Positions 44,589-56,176 are shown, numbered from the stretch's first letter. The stretch: DNA of 64,000 nt from Marinomonas ushuaiensis DSM 15871 (GCF_000521805.1 NZ_JAMB01000009.1:1-64000), one strand, 5' to 3'. Translations and numbers: made by a program. The notes: a model not told the origin generated them from the sequence alone.

Positions 44589-45611
44589 ATGCGCTATCAA
44601 GGAATTAAAGTTACGTTAATTACCGGATTTTTAGGAGCGGGTAAAACCACATTAATTCGGCAGTTACTTGAAAAAGCCCCCATTCATGAACGATGGGCGG
44701 TATTGGTCAATGAATTTGGTGATATTGGGCTGGATGGTGCGTTTTATTCTGAGGCTGGCGTAGCCATTAAAGAAGTGCCTGGCGGTTGTGTCTGTTGTAC
44801 GACATCCGCTGCTTTTCAGCAGGGGTTGAACCAATTAATTCGTCAATATAATCCAGACCGAATTTTTATCGAACCGTCTGGGCTTGGCCATCCTAAACAA
44901 ATTATTCAAAAATTGCGCAGTGATTCTTATCAAGATGTCTTGTTACTAACGGGGGCTTTTTGTGTTTTGGATGCCCGTAATTTACAAGATGAACGCTATA
45001 TCAAGCATGCTATTTTTAATGATCAAATAGAAGCAGCGAATGGGATTGTGTTGAGTCATGTAGATAAATATCAACTGGAAGATATTGATCGTTTAAAAAC
45101 ACATTTTAATAAATTTTCTATTCATCAGCCTGAACTTTTTATATCTAATCCTATGAAGCTAGATCTTGATGATTTGGATATTGGACTTAGCGATATTTCG
45201 GTTGAGGCCAAAAAATTAAATCATACTCACACGGCTCATTCCCATGAAGCTCATTCAAAACATGAACATGCCCATGCTCATGAAAGTAATGAAACCGAAT
45301 GTCCTTGGCATTATCAAAGGCAGCAAGACGCGATGCAGGTATTGGGCTGGCGTTGGTCGTTAGGGCATTCTTTCAACGAAAAATCATTAAAGACTATTAT
45401 TGAAAAAATATCTGCATTTGAAGGAATTTACCGAATTAAAGGTGTGTTTTCGATAAACTCTAACGAAGCTTTGTTTGTGAATGCTTCACGTGGCGAAATA
45501 ACCTTCACAAGATCCAAATGGCAGGAAACAAGTAGAATGGAAGTTATTGGGAACGTAGAAGGTAATTGGTCTAACGAGATTAAAATGGAACAAATATTTC
45601 ATATTGATTGA
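44589..45611 (+). CDS. CobW/G3E GTPase, putative metallochaperone
   Basis: 340 residues. Walker A ITGFLGAGKTTLIRQLL and VNEFGDIGLDGAFY, then the metal-binding GGCVCCTTSAAF (CXCC), GLGHPKQI and the G4-like LSHVDKY. Residues about 217-245 hold a His-rich tract with eight or more His (HTHTAHSHEAHSKHEHAHAH). A C-terminal CobW_C domain follows. Such proteins deliver zinc or cobalt under limitation. A Zur site was not seen upstream. Which apo-enzyme it serves is unknown. Confidence 0.88.
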   Translation: MRYQGIKVTLITGFLGAGKTTLIRQLLEKAPIHERWAVLVNEFGDIGLDGAFYSEAGVAIKEVPGGCVCCTTSAAFQQGLNQLIRQYNPDRIFIEPSGLGHPKQIIQKLRSDSYQDVLLLTGAFCVLDARNLQDERYIKHAIFNDQIEAANGIVLSHVDKYQLEDIDRLKTHFNKFSIHQPELFISNPMKLDLDDLDIGLSDISVEAKKLNHTHTAHSHEAHSKHEHAHAHESNETECPWHYQRQQDAMQVLGWRWSLGHSFNEKSLKTIIEKISAFEGIYRIKGVFSINSNEALFVNASRGEITFTRSKWQETSRMEVIGNVEGNWSNEIKMEQIFHID

Positions 45612-45727
45612 ATTCAATTGTCTGGCTTTTGATTTAGATTATTTGACTTAATAATTCATTAAACGCATTGGTGTGGTTTATTTTGTCATTAACTTTGGCA
45701 TCTTTTGTTATTGAGAGAATGACGCAT

Positions 45728-45765
45728 ATAGAGGAACCTTTCTGCTATCGAAAGGGTTCCTCTAT
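45728..45765. repeat. 15-bp hairpin upstream of the acyl-CoA dehydrogenase
   Basis: ATAGAGGAACCTTTC and GAAAGGGTTCCTCTAT pair with a single bulged G around TGCTATC. It lies 40 nt before the acyl-CoA dehydrogenase ATG, has no T tract, and could be an operator dyad or a leader stem. Confidence 0.6.
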
Positions 45766-45804
45766 GGAGCTCATACAACAAAAACAATAAAGAGGTCATA
45801 GGCC

Positions 45805-47610
45805 ATGCCTGAATATAAAGCGCCACTGCGCGACATCAAATTTGTCACTGAAGAAGTATTAGATATTCATGGGCATTACGCAAAGCTACCTGGTGCCGAA
45901 GATGCGACGCCAGACATGGTGACTGCGATTCTAGAAGAAGGCGCTAAATTTGCTGAGCGTGTACTTTCTCCTCTAAACCGTATTGGTGACCAGCAAGGTT
46001 GTCAGTTTAAAGACGGTGTTGTAACGACTCCTGATGGATTCAAAGAAGCCTACCAGCAATATGTCGAAGGCGGTTGGCCATCTCTATCTCATCCTGAAAG
46101 TGTTGGTGGACAGGGGTTACCAGATTCCCTTGGTATGATGGTGACAGAAATGATTGCCACATCAAACTGGTCTTGGGGTATGTACCCTGGTTTGAGCCAC
46201 GGCGCAATGAACACCATTGAAATTCACGGCACTGAAGAACAAAAAGACACGTATCTTACTAAACTTGTATCAGGTGAATGGACCGGCACCATGTGTTTGA
46301 CAGAGTCGCATTGTGGTACGGATTTGGGCATGCTGAAAACCAAAGCTGAGCCCCAAGACGATGGCAGCTATGCGATTACTGGCACTAAAATCTTTATTTC
46401 TGCTGGTGAGCATGACATGGCCGAAAATATTGTCCATATCGTTTTGGCTCGCCTTCCTGATGCGCCTGCGGGAACGAAAGGTATTTCGCTTTTCATCGTG
46501 CCAAAATTCAGTGTTAATGCATCTGGTGAAAAAGCGGAACGTAATGAAGTGTCATGTGGTTCGATTGAGCACAAAATGGGCATTCATGGTAATGCCACTT
46601 GTGTGATGAACTTTGATGGCGCGAAAGGGTTTTTGATCGGACCGCCAAACCGCGGTTTGAATTGTATGTTTACCTTTATGAATACGGCTCGTATTGGTAC
46701 TGCTTTACAAGGTCTTGCTCATGCAGAATGGGCACTGCAAAATTCAGTGGCCTACGCTAAAGATCGTCTGCAAATGCGTTCATTATCTGGTCCGAAAGCA
46801 CCCGAAAAAGCCGCTGATCCTATTATTGTTCATCCTGATGTTCGTCGTATGTTGTTAACGCAAAAAGCCTTTGCTGAAGGTGGTCGTGCACTTATTCATT
46901 ATTGTTCAATGCTGGTGGATACAACGAAGCATGCCAGCGACGATGAAAAAGCGGAAGCCGATGAATTAATGTCTTTATTAACCCCTATTGCGAAAGCTTT
47001 CCTAACGGAAACCGGTTTTGAATCCGCTAACCAAGGTCTGCAAGTTTTTGGTGGTCATGGCTTTATCGCGGAATGGGGCATGGAGCAGAATGTACGAGAT
47101 TGCCGTATTTCTATGTTGTATGAAGGCACAACAGGCATACAAGCATTGGATTTATTAGGTCGTAAAGTCTTAATGACACAGGGTGCTACTCTGCGTCGAT
47201 TTACTAAAATTATTCATAAATTTTGTAAGGAACACAAAGGCGACAAACGCTTTAAATCGTATGTGACAGCATTAGATAAGGTAAACAGCGAGTGGGGCGA
47301 TTTAACCATGAAAGTGGGAATGAAAGCCATGCGCAACAAAGACGAAGTTGGCGCAGCATCCGTTGATTACCTCATGTTCTCTGGTTACGTTGTGTTGGCA
47401 TACTTCTGGGCACGTATGGCCGTTGTTGCGAAAACAAAATTAGAGGAAGGCACGGACGAAGTTGGTTTCTACACGGCAAAACTGCAAACAGCCACTTTCT
47501 ACTATGAGCGTTTATTGCCTCGTACGAAAGCGCACGCTGAAGCGATGTTGTCAGGTGCTGATAACCTATTATCAATGGATGAAGATAACTTTTTGTTTCT
47601 GAATTCTTAA
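45805..47610 (+). CDS. Acyl-CoA dehydrogenase, long (about 600-residue) DmdC-like class
   Basis: FAD enzyme for the first beta-oxidation step, passing electrons to ETF. 601 residues: an N-terminal helical domain, MCLTESHCGTDLGMLKTKAEPQDDGSYAITGTKIFISAGEHDM (FAD and substrate binding), EHKMGIHGNATCVMNFDGAKGFLIG, and VFGGHGFIAEWGMEQNVRDCRISMLYEGTTGIQALDLLGRK (catalytic Glu in YEGTTGIQ). A C-terminal roughly 130-residue extension defines the subfamily shared with 3-methylmercaptopropionyl-CoA dehydrogenase DmdC and medium/long-chain enzymes. The substrate cannot be read from sequence. AAAGAGG precedes the ATG. First gene of the beta-oxidation run. Confidence 0.92.
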   Translation: MPEYKAPLRDIKFVTEEVLDIHGHYAKLPGAEDATPDMVTAILEEGAKFAERVLSPLNRIGDQQGCQFKDGVVTTPDGFKEAYQQYVEGGWPSLSHPESVGGQGLPDSLGMMVTEMIATSNWSWGMYPGLSHGAMNTIEIHGTEEQKDTYLTKLVSGEWTGTMCLTESHCGTDLGMLKTKAEPQDDGSYAITGTKIFISAGEHDMAENIVHIVLARLPDAPAGTKGISLFIVPKFSVNASGEKAERNEVSCGSIEHKMGIHGNATCVMNFDGAKGFLIGPPNRGLNCMFTFMNTARIGTALQGLAHAEWALQNSVAYAKDRLQMRSLSGPKAPEKAADPIIVHPDVRRMLLTQKAFAEGGRALIHYCSMLVDTTKHASDDEKAEADELMSLLTPIAKAFLTETGFESANQGLQVFGGHGFIAEWGMEQNVRDCRISMLYEGTTGIQALDLLGRKVLMTQGATLRRFTKIIHKFCKEHKGDKRFKSYVTALDKVNSEWGDLTMKVGMKAMRNKDEVGAASVDYLMFSGYVVLAYFWARMAVVAKTKLEEGTDEVGFYTAKLQTATFYYERLLPRTKAHAEAMLSGADNLLSMDEDNFLFLNS

Positions 47611-47664
47611 ATGTATCCAAGTATTGATTAATGTAATTTTAAACAGATTAAAGAGGTTATGGTT

Positions 47665-47979
47665 ATGAGCGAAGCTAAAACAGTATTTGAATCTATGGTT
47701 GGTCGTTTTGATGCTGATGAAGCGGACGATATGGAAGCGGTGTTTCAATTTGACTTAGATGATGCTGACAGCTATCACTTAAGTATTCTTGATGGTAAAT
47801 GTGACATGGGAGAGGGTGAGCATGATGATCCAACGGTTACCCTGAGCATGGACCTTGAAACACTAAAAGACGTAATGAGTGGTGAATTAGATGGCATGGC
47901 TGCTTTCATGCAAGGTAAAATCCGTGCAGACGGAGATATTATGTTAGCGACTAAGTTGACTCAAATATTTCCTATGTAG
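47665..47979 (+). CDS. SCP2 sterol-binding domain protein
   Basis: 104 residues, a single acidic SCP2 domain (VFQFDLDDADSYHLSILDGKCDMGEGEHDDPTVTLSMDLETLKDVMSGELDGMAAFMQGKIRADGDIMLATKLTQIF). It probably binds acyl chains or CoA esters and shuttles them in beta-oxidation. ATG 47665 is chosen because GAGG at 47653-47656 is 8 nt upstream; ATG 47659 is too close. Follows the acyl-CoA dehydrogenase by 54 nt and ends before a terminator. Confidence 0.85.
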   Translation: MSEAKTVFESMVGRFDADEADDMEAVFQFDLDDADSYHLSILDGKCDMGEGEHDDPTVTLSMDLETLKDVMSGELDGMAAFMQGKIRADGDIMLATKLTQIFPM

Positions 47980-48006
47980 GGTTTGAGCTCAGCGATAAAT
48001 TGTTTT

Positions 48007-48040
48007 AAAGCTCAACTGCCGTTTTAACAGTTGAGCTTTT
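48007..48040 (+). terminator. Intrinsic terminator after the SCP2 gene
   Basis: AAAGCTCAACTG and CAGTTGAGCTTTT pair perfectly over 12 bp around CCGTTTTAA. It separates the dehydrogenase-SCP2 pair from fadD. Confidence 0.88.
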
Positions 48041-48088
48041 GTATTGACTTTTATTCTCCTAAATAAAAAAAACAAATGGAGCTTTTTT

Positions 48089-49783
48089 ATGACTATGGAT
48101 ACTTCTACTCATAATACTGTAGGCACCGTGAAAGCACCGGGTAGTTATTTACCTGAGTCACTCAATCCTGCTGGTTACCAATCGCTCATTGATGTATTGG
48201 CTTTAGCGGTTGAAAAATATAATGATAAACCTGCTTTTACGAGTGTGGGGCGAACACTAACTTATCGTGAGTTAGGTGAAAAATCTGATCAGTTCGCAGC
48301 GTATTTCCAAAACGAAACAGACTTAGTTCCAGGTGATCGAATTGCGATTCAATTACCTAATGTTATTCAGTATCCAGTCGTACTTTTTGGTGCTATGAAA
48401 GCAGGTTTGATCGTTGTAAACACGAATCCGTTATATACGCCTAAAGAGCTTGAGCATCAGTTCAATGATGCAGGTGTAAAGGCATTAGTTGTGTTTGCTA
48501 ATATGGCTCACAACGTTGAAAAAATCCTCGCTAAAACATCCATTAAACACGTTATTATCACCGAAATTGCAGATTTTCATTCACCCTTTAAACGACTGTT
48601 AGTGAACTCTGTTGTGAAGTACGTGAAAAAAATGGTGCCTGAATACCATTTACCTAATGCATTGAGCTTAAATGATGTGTTGGCTAAAGGGGCTGGTAAA
48701 GCTGTTGTGAAGGTAGAAATGACGCCTGAGAAAATTGCCGTGTTGCAATATACGGGCGGGACAACTGGCGTAGCAAAAGGCGCTATGTTGACTCATGCCA
48801 ACCTGATTTCTAACACGTTCCAGTTGAGTTCTCGTTTAAAAGTGATTTTAGATGAAGGATCAGAAACCTATATTGCGCCTTTACCGCTTTATCATATTTA
48901 TGCTTTTCTGATCCATGGGTTAACCCTGCTAGAGCGTGGTGGACATAGTGTCTTGATTCCTAATCCAAGAGATCTGCCGGGCTTTGTTAAGGAGCTAAAA
49001 AAGTGGAAGTTCACAGGTTTTGTTGGTTTAAATACCTTATTTGTTGGTTTATGCAATCGAAAAGATTTTCGTGAATTAGACTTTTCTAGTCTTAAGTTAA
49101 CCTGCTCTGGTGGTATGCCGTTGACGCATTCTGCTGCAGAAGCGTGGCAAGCGGTTACCGGATGCGTCGTAGTTGAAGGTTATGGTTTAACGGAGACATC
49201 GCCAGTTGTGTCATTTAATCCAATTGGTAAAGAGAAGATTGGAACTATTGGTCTTCCTGTTGCTGAAACCGACATCAAAATACAGGGAAGAGATGGTCAA
49301 GCATTGCCACAAGGCCAATCAGGCATGTTATGTGTGCGTGGACCACAGGTTATGAAGGGCTATTGGAATCAAGACGCCGCCACCCGAGAAGTGATGACAG
49401 AAGATGGCTTTTTAACTACTGGTGATATTGCTGTACAACATGAAGATGGTTACTTACAGATTGTAGATCGTGCTAAAGATATGATCATTGTATCTGGTTT
49501 CAATGTCTACCCAACAGAAGTCGAAGACTGTCTATCGTCTCATCCTGATATTTTAGAATCTGCTGCTATTGGCGTTGCCGACGATAAAGCGGGAGAAGCG
49601 GTAAAAGCTTTCATTGTTTTAAAAGCAGAGGTCGAAACACTGGATATTCAAGTGTTACGTGTTTATTGCAAAGAACATTTGGCCGCTTATAAAATACCTA
49701 AATACGTTGAAATTAGAACTGAATTGCCAAAAACTAATGTCGGTAAGGTGTTGCGCCGAGCTTTGCGAGAAGAACAAGCTTAA
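48089..49783 (+). CDS. fadD: Long-chain fatty-acid-CoA ligase
   Basis: ATP-dependent activation of fatty acids to acyl-CoA, 564 residues. AMP-binding motif LQYTGGTTGVAKGAMLTHANL (about residues 220-240), YGLTETSPVVSFNP, TGDIAVQHEDGYLQIVDRAKDMIIVSGFNVYPTEVE (FACS motif) and the C-terminal catalytic Lys in PKTNVGKVLRRALRE. ATG 48089 follows AAATGGAG; upstream in-frame codons are not family-like. Supplies substrates for the neighbouring dehydrogenase and FadBA. Confidence 0.92.
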   Translation: MTMDTSTHNTVGTVKAPGSYLPESLNPAGYQSLIDVLALAVEKYNDKPAFTSVGRTLTYRELGEKSDQFAAYFQNETDLVPGDRIAIQLPNVIQYPVVLFGAMKAGLIVVNTNPLYTPKELEHQFNDAGVKALVVFANMAHNVEKILAKTSIKHVIITEIADFHSPFKRLLVNSVVKYVKKMVPEYHLPNALSLNDVLAKGAGKAVVKVEMTPEKIAVLQYTGGTTGVAKGAMLTHANLISNTFQLSSRLKVILDEGSETYIAPLPLYHIYAFLIHGLTLLERGGHSVLIPNPRDLPGFVKELKKWKFTGFVGLNTLFVGLCNRKDFRELDFSSLKLTCSGGMPLTHSAAEAWQAVTGCVVVEGYGLTETSPVVSFNPIGKEKIGTIGLPVAETDIKIQGRDGQALPQGQSGMLCVRGPQVMKGYWNQDAATREVMTEDGFLTTGDIAVQHEDGYLQIVDRAKDMIIVSGFNVYPTEVEDCLSSHPDILESAAIGVADDKAGEAVKAFIVLKAEVETLDIQVLRVYCKEHLAAYKIPKYVEIRTELPKTNVGKVLRRALREEQA

Positions 49784-49790
49784 CTCTACC

Positions 49791-49822
49791 TTGTAAACCG
49801 CTTATACGTGAGCGGTTTACAA
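49791..49822. terminator. Hairpin after fadD
   Basis: TTGTAAACCGCT and AGCGGTTTACAA form a perfect 12-bp stem around TATACGTG, 7 nt past the fadD stop. The following T run is poor, so termination may be partial and allow read-through into the enoyl-CoA hydratase gene. Confidence 0.6.
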
Positions 49823-49863
49823 AGGTTTCTAGTGCGTTATTTTCTGTCAGGGGAGTATTGGTG

Positions 49864-50616
49864 ATGAGTGATTTTGTTACTGAAAGAATTGAGTCTGGTG
49901 TGCAGGTTTTGTGCCTAGATAGAGTCGATAAAAAAAATGCCATTACTTTAGATATGTATCAGGCTTTGGCAGATGCATTGCAAAGAGCAGAAAGTAGCAG
50001 TGATATTAAGGTGACCTTGATACATGGTGCTGGTGGTGATTTCTCTTCAGGTAATGACATAAACGAATTTGTACAAATTGCCCAAGCACCTGAAAAAATG
50101 GCAGTGAGTTTGACCTTCTTACAGGTGTTAAGCCGTTATACCAAACCATTAATTGCAGGTGTGGAAGGAAAAGCCGTAGGTGTTGGTGCAACCATGTTGT
50201 TGCATTGTGATATGGTCTTGGCATCTCGTGAAGCACGATTACAATTTCCTTTTGTGCAATTAGGTTTGGTTCCAGAAGCGGCCTCTAGTTATTTATTGCC
50301 TCAGTTAATTGGCCATCAAAAAGCGTTTGAAATATTGATGTTGGGGGATTTTGTAGATGCTCAATCTGCCCATGAAATGGGCTTGGTGAATCACTTGTGT
50401 GAAGAAGGAGAATCCTATCAGCTGGCGTTACGTTATGCAGAGAAAATCGCGACTTTACCTGTGGAGGCCGTCGCTTTAAGTAAAGGCTTGTTGAAAGCCA
50501 ATGGAAAAGATGATGTGCAATCAGCATTAGTGCGTGAGGGAAAAAATTTTAAAGATCGTTTGCGCTCATCTGAAGCTCATCAAGCTTTTTCTGCTTTCTT
50601 AAATCGTAATAAATAG
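49864..50616 (+). CDS. Enoyl-CoA hydratase/isomerase family protein
   Basis: 250-residue crotonase-fold enzyme. LDRVDKKNAITLDMYQAL, the first oxyanion-hole block GAGGDFSSGNDINEFV, and KPLIAGVEGKAVGVGATMLLHCDMVLASREARLQFPFVQLGLVPEAASSYLLPQLIG. The second position reads PEAASS, as in enoyl-CoA isomerase-like or PaaG-type members, rather than the double-Glu pattern of classical hydratases, so delta3-delta2 isomerase activity is as likely as hydration. ATG 49864 has GGGAG 8 nt upstream. Upstream TTG and GTG codons are rejected. Confidence 0.85.
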   Translation: MSDFVTERIESGVQVLCLDRVDKKNAITLDMYQALADALQRAESSSDIKVTLIHGAGGDFSSGNDINEFVQIAQAPEKMAVSLTFLQVLSRYTKPLIAGVEGKAVGVGATMLLHCDMVLASREARLQFPFVQLGLVPEAASSYLLPQLIGHQKAFEILMLGDFVDAQSAHEMGLVNHLCEEGESYQLALRYAEKIATLPVEAVALSKGLLKANGKDDVQSALVREGKNFKDRLRSSEAHQAFSAFLNRNK

Positions 50617-50649
50617 CCGTATTATTTAGGTTGAATTGATTTTGTATCT

Positions 50650-50683
50650 AACCGCTACTTTATACAAGGTAGCGGTTTTTTTT
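50650..50683 (+). terminator. Intrinsic terminator after the enoyl-CoA hydratase
   Basis: AACCGCTAC and GTAGCGGTT (9 bp) enclose TTTATACAAG, with eight T directly after the stem. Confidence 0.92.
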
Positions 50684-50821
50684 GTTTTATAGCTTACGAA
50701 GGTTGTCGTATTAATTGTTGTTGTGAATATTTTTGTCAGTTAACTGGGGCTTTTTTGTTATTGATGAAAATCATTCCCAAACTACTATAGATGGTATGAA
50801 AATAATAAAAGAGAGGGTCTT

Positions 50822-51592
50822 ATGAAAATCCTAGTATCCGTAAAGCGAGTTATTGACTACAACGTCAAAGTTCGCGTCAAAACCGATCATACAGCGGTCG
50901 ATCTTACTAACGTAAAAATGTCTATGAATCCTTTCTGTGAAATCGCAGTAGAAGAAGCTATCCGTCTAAAAGAAAAAGGCGTGGCATCGGAAGTCGTTGT
51001 GGTTTCGGTTGGTTCTAAAACATGCCATGAAACATTACGAACAGCATTGGCTTTAGGTGCAGATCGTGCCATTCAAGTAGACACGGAAGACGGTTTAGAT
51101 TCTCTTTCTGTTGCTAAATTATTGGCGAAAGTGGCTCAAGAAGAGGCCCCTGATTTAATCATCATGGGTAAACAAGCCATTGATTCAGACAATAACCAAA
51201 CCGGTCAAATGGTCGCGGCATTATTAGATTACCCACAAGCAACCTTTGCATCAGAAGTGGTTGTTGAAAGTGGCGACGCACAAGCTACTAATGAAATAAA
51301 AGTGACTCGTGAAATTGACGGTGGATTACAAACCTTGGCAATCACTTTACCAGCGGTTGTGACGACAGATTTGCGTTTGAATGAGCCTCGTTTTGCCTCT
51401 TTGCCAAATATAATGAAAGCCAAGAAAAAACCATTGGATGTGAAAACACCTGCGGATCTTGGTGTCGACATTGGTTCTAACATCAGCATCGTTTCTGTCA
51501 CGCCACCACCTCAACGTGCAGGTGGTATTAAAGTTGGTTCGGTTGCTGAGTTGGTAGACAAACTTAAAAATGAAGCGAAGGTGGTGTCATGA
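50822..51592 (+). CDS. etfB: Electron-transfer flavoprotein beta subunit
   Basis: 256 residues. [53 protein letters not shown] and the ETF-beta signature around [46 protein letters not shown]. Binds AMP and, with EtfA, accepts electrons from acyl-CoA dehydrogenase for the ubiquinone pool. The start follows GAGAGGG. Its stop overlaps the etfA start by 4 nt (ATGA). Confidence 0.95.
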   Translation: MKILVSVKRVIDYNVKVRVKTDHTAVDLTNVKMSMNPFCEIAVEEAIRLKEKGVASEVVVVSVGSKTCHETLRTALALGADRAIQVDTEDGLDSLSVAKLLAKVAQEEAPDLIIMGKQAIDSDNNQTGQMVAALLDYPQATFASEVVVESGDAQATNEIKVTREIDGGLQTLAITLPAVVTTDLRLNEPRFASLPNIMKAKKKPLDVKTPADLGVDIGSNISIVSVTPPPQRAGGIKVGSVAELVDKLKNEAKVVS

Positions 51593-52518
51593 GCGTATTA
51601 ATTATTGCAGAACATGATAATAAGTCTTTGAAACCTGCGACATTGAATGCCGTAACCGCAGCAACACAAATCGATGCAGACGTTCATTTGCTAGTGGCGG
51701 GGTTTGAATGCCAAACCGTCGTTGAGCAAGCGGCAGCGGTGGCTGGTGTTACTAAGGTTATGGTAGCGGATAATGCTGTTTATGAGCATCAATTGGCAGA
51801 AAACGTTTCTAAATTGGTGGTCGAAATCGCTAGTGGTTATGGTCACATTTTAGCATCAGCGACAACAACCGGTAAAAATACCTTGCCACGAGTCGCTGCT
51901 TTGTTAGACGTAGCGCAGTTATCTGATGTAATCAAAGTAGAATCTCCAGACACTTTTGTTCGACCAATCTATGCAGGTAATGCTATTGCGACGGTAAAAA
52001 CAACCGATGCAGTGAAAATGATGACAATTCGTTCAACTGGATTTGATGCCGCAGTGACAGAAGGTGGTAGTGCCGAACGTGAAGTACTTTCTCAGGTCAT
52101 TGCTTCTGATCGCAGCCGTTTTGTGAAAGAGCAGCTAGCGGAATCAGATCGTCCAGAACTGACTGCGGCGAATGTGATCATTTCAGGTGGTCGAGGAATG
52201 GGGAACGGTGACAACTTCAAACTATTGGAAGGCGTTGCCGACAAACTAGGCGCAGCGATTGGTGCTTCACGTGCTGCTGTCGATGCTGGCTTTGTGCCTA
52301 ACGATTTACAAGTTGGTCAAACGGGCAAAACGGTTGCACCAGATTTGTACATCGCTGTTGGTATTTCCGGTGCGATTCAGCATTTAGCTGGTATGAAAGA
52401 TTCAAAAGTGATTGTCGCTATCAATAAAGACGAAGATGCGCCTATTTTCCAAGTGGCCGATTATGGCTTGGTCGCAGATTTATTCGAAGCCGTTCCAGAA
52501 CTAGAAAACAGTCTTTAG
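51589..52518 (+). CDS. etfA: Electron-transfer flavoprotein alpha subunit
   Basis: 309 residues. The FAD-binding C-terminal half has [102 protein letters not shown], the full ETF-alpha signature. Coupled to etfB and 99 nt ahead of fadB, so the electron carrier is produced with the beta-oxidation enzymes. Confidence 0.95.
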   Translation: MSVLIIAEHDNKSLKPATLNAVTAATQIDADVHLLVAGFECQTVVEQAAAVAGVTKVMVADNAVYEHQLAENVSKLVVEIASGYGHILASATTTGKNTLPRVAALLDVAQLSDVIKVESPDTFVRPIYAGNAIATVKTTDAVKMMTIRSTGFDAAVTEGGSAEREVLSQVIASDRSRFVKEQLAESDRPELTAANVIISGGRGMGNGDNFKLLEGVADKLGAAIGASRAAVDAGFVPNDLQVGQTGKTVAPDLYIAVGISGAIQHLAGMKDSKVIVAINKDEDAPIFQVADYGLVADLFEAVPELENSL

Positions 52519-52561
52519 ATTTTAGACTGTTTTGTATAGATAACAGAATTTTCAAACACTA

Positions 52562-52592
52562 GACAATGACGGAGCGAATGACCGTCATTGTC
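52562..52592. repeat. 11-bp hairpin between etfA and fadB
   Basis: GACAATGACGG and CCGTCATTGTC pair perfectly around AGCGAATGA, 26 nt before the fadB ATG. Followed by ATAATAAAAA instead of a T tract. It may be a processing or stability stem that sets different EtfA and FadB levels, or an operator. Confidence 0.65.
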
Positions 52593-52617
52593 ATAATAAA
52601 AATAATTGGAGACCAGC

Positions 52618-54768
52618 ATGATATTCGAAGGACAAGCAGTCAAGGTTGCAGTCGATGATGCAGGTGTGGCAACAGTCACTCTGGATTTGGTCGGCGAGTC
52701 GGTTAATAAATTCAATAGCCTCACATTAGGTGAACTGGCCAAAGCCGTTGATGCACTTAAACACACAGCCGACATTAAAGGCGTGATTTTTTCGAGCGCA
52801 AAAGACGTTTTTGTTGTAGGCGCTGATATTACGGAATTTACAACCTGGTTCAAACTGGACGACGAAGAGCTTGCGGACAAACTTCGTGATGCTCACGCTA
52901 TTTTTAACACTATTTCTGACCTACCTTATCCAACGGTTGCTGCTATTAACGGTATTGCCTTGGGTGGCGGTATGGAATTGTGCTTAGCTTGTGATTACCG
53001 AGTGATGGCTGATACGGCAAAAATTGGTTTACCTGAAACTCAGCTTGGTATTTACCCAGGTTGGGGCGGCAGTGTGCGTTTGCCTCGTTTGATCGGTCCT
53101 GATAATGCCTGTGAGTGGATCTGTGGTGGTGCGCAAAAACGCAGCGCAGATGCTTTCAAAGACGGTGCAGTTGATGCCGTTGTTCCAGCCACGAAAGTCA
53201 ATGACTCAGCTCGTCACCTTATTCAACAAGTGTTAGATGGCAAGCTAGATTACCATGCTCGTCGCGCAGAACTGCGTGCGCCAATGGTGTTTTCTCCTAT
53301 TGAAAAAATGATGATCTTTGAATCGGTTCGTGGTGTCGTTGGTGCAAAAGCAGGCAAACATTACCCTGCGCCAATGTTAGTGATTAAGACGATCGAGAAG
53401 GGCATAAGCCAAGACATGGAAAAAGCCCTTGATACAGAGATCAAAGGCTTTATTAAATTAGCGAAAGGGCCCGTTGCCAAATCTTTGGTGAATCTATTCC
53501 TAAGCGATCAGCAAATTAAGAAAATTGCTGGTAAATACGCGAAAAACGCAACGCCAGTGAAACAAGCTGCTGTATTGGGTGCGGGTATTATGGGTGGTGG
53601 TGTGGCTTATCAGTCCGCTTCCCGAGGCACGCCAATCATTATGAAAGACATTCGACCAGAAGCGTTAGAGCTTGGCTTGAGTGAAGCGAATAAATTGTTT
53701 AATGGTCAAGTCGAACGTGGTCGTTTAACCACTGACAAGGCTTTTAAAGCGATGAACGGCATTGTTCCAGCATTAAGCTATGGCGAGTTTGAACACGTTG
53801 ACCTAGTTGTTGAAGCCGTTGTTGAAAACGTCAAAATCAAAAAATCAGTGCTTGCAGAAGTCGAAAGTAAAATCACAGACGATGCGATTTTGACATCGAA
53901 CACCTCGACTATTTCTATTACAGAATTAGCCAAAGATCTAAAACGCCCAGAAAACTTCTGTGGTATGCATTTCTTTAATCCAGTACATCGTATGCCTTTG
54001 GTTGAAGTTATCCGTGGCGAAAAAACTAGTGACGCGGCGATTGCGAAAACCGTTGCCTATGCACAAGCCATGGGGAAAACGCCTGTTGTTGTTAACGACT
54101 GTCCTGGTTTCTTAGTAAACCGTGTTTTGTTCCCCTATTTTGCAGGCTTCTCTTTGATGATGCAGGAAGGGGCAGATTTCCAAGTGGTTGATAAAACCAT
54201 GGAGAAATTTGGTTGGCCAATGGGACCAGCCTATTTGTTAGACGTTGTTGGTGTTGATACGGCCTTCCATGCGGATCAAGTGATGGCGGAAGGTTTCCCT
54301 GATCGTATGAAACATGAAGGCAAAAATGCAGTGGATCGTTTATTCGAACTAGAGCGTTTTGGTCAGAAAAATGGCAAAGGTTTCTACACTTATGAAGCGG
54401 ATCGTAGAGGCAAGCCGAAGAAAATTTTCAATGACGAGATCAATGAGATTCTTGCGCCTGTTGTAACGTCTCAAACAGAGTTAAGTGAAGACGATATAAT
54501 TGCACGTATGATGATTCCGCTTTGCATCGAAACGGTTCGTTGTGTAGAAGAAAATATTGTGGCATCGGCCGCCGAAGCTGACATGGGATTGATCTACGGT
54601 ATTGGTTTCCCTCCATACCTTGGTGGTGCTTTGCATTACCTAGACCAAATGGGACTGCAGGCATTTTGTGATCTTGCAGACAAATACAGCCACTTAGGTA
54701 AGTTGTACGAGCCAACCGCGAAAATGCGTGCCATGGCGACAAACAACTACACTTATTACGGCGCATAA
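52618..54768 (+). CDS. fadB: Fatty-acid oxidation complex alpha subunit (enoyl-CoA hydratase / 3-hydroxyacyl-CoA dehydrogenase)
   Basis: 716 residues from ATG 52618 (GGAGA at 52608-52612; an upstream TTG is rejected). The N-terminal hydratase domain has [38 protein letters not shown] and [21 protein letters not shown] with both catalytic Glu. The NAD fold [29 protein letters not shown] starts near residue 315. [12 protein letters not shown] and [18 protein letters not shown] carry the dehydrogenase catalytic His-Glu. Forms an alpha2-beta2 complex with FadA encoded 27 nt downstream. Confidence 0.95.
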   Translation: MIFEGQAVKVAVDDAGVATVTLDLVGESVNKFNSLTLGELAKAVDALKHTADIKGVIFSSAKDVFVVGADITEFTTWFKLDDEELADKLRDAHAIFNTISDLPYPTVAAINGIALGGGMELCLACDYRVMADTAKIGLPETQLGIYPGWGGSVRLPRLIGPDNACEWICGGAQKRSADAFKDGAVDAVVPATKVNDSARHLIQQVLDGKLDYHARRAELRAPMVFSPIEKMMIFESVRGVVGAKAGKHYPAPMLVIKTIEKGISQDMEKALDTEIKGFIKLAKGPVAKSLVNLFLSDQQIKKIAGKYAKNATPVKQAAVLGAGIMGGGVAYQSASRGTPIIMKDIRPEALELGLSEANKLFNGQVERGRLTTDKAFKAMNGIVPALSYGEFEHVDLVVEAVVENVKIKKSVLAEVESKITDDAILTSNTSTISITELAKDLKRPENFCGMHFFNPVHRMPLVEVIRGEKTSDAAIAKTVAYAQAMGKTPVVVNDCPGFLVNRVLFPYFAGFSLMMQEGADFQVVDKTMEKFGWPMGPAYLLDVVGVDTAFHADQVMAEGFPDRMKHEGKNAVDRLFELERFGQKNGKGFYTYEADRRGKPKKIFNDEINEILAPVVTSQTELSEDDIIARMMIPLCIETVRCVEENIVASAAEADMGLIYGIGFPPYLGGALHYLDQMGLQAFCDLADKYSHLGKLYEPTAKMRAMATNNYTYYGA

Positions 54769-54783
54769 TTTCCCATAGGCTAG

Positions 54784-55971
<1,188 letters not shown>

Positions 55972-56036
55972 TCTGATCTATCGCGTTTTCTTTAAGCGTT
56001 CAATTGTGAAGTAACATGATACTTTACTCTGTCTTT

Positions 56037-56062
56037 GCCCCACCTTAGAGTGGGGCTTTTTT
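56037..56062 (+). terminator. Intrinsic terminator after fadA
   Basis: GCCCCAC and GTGGGGC (7 bp, GC-rich) around CTTAGA, then six T. Confidence 0.92.
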
Positions 56063-56176
56063 ATGCATTTATTCTGGTATTAATAAGTATCTTGTTGGAT
56101 GATTGTCACGACTTTAATTCTGTGAAATAAACATCAACACAAAGATCAAAACACATTTATCTGAGGAGAGCATGTC

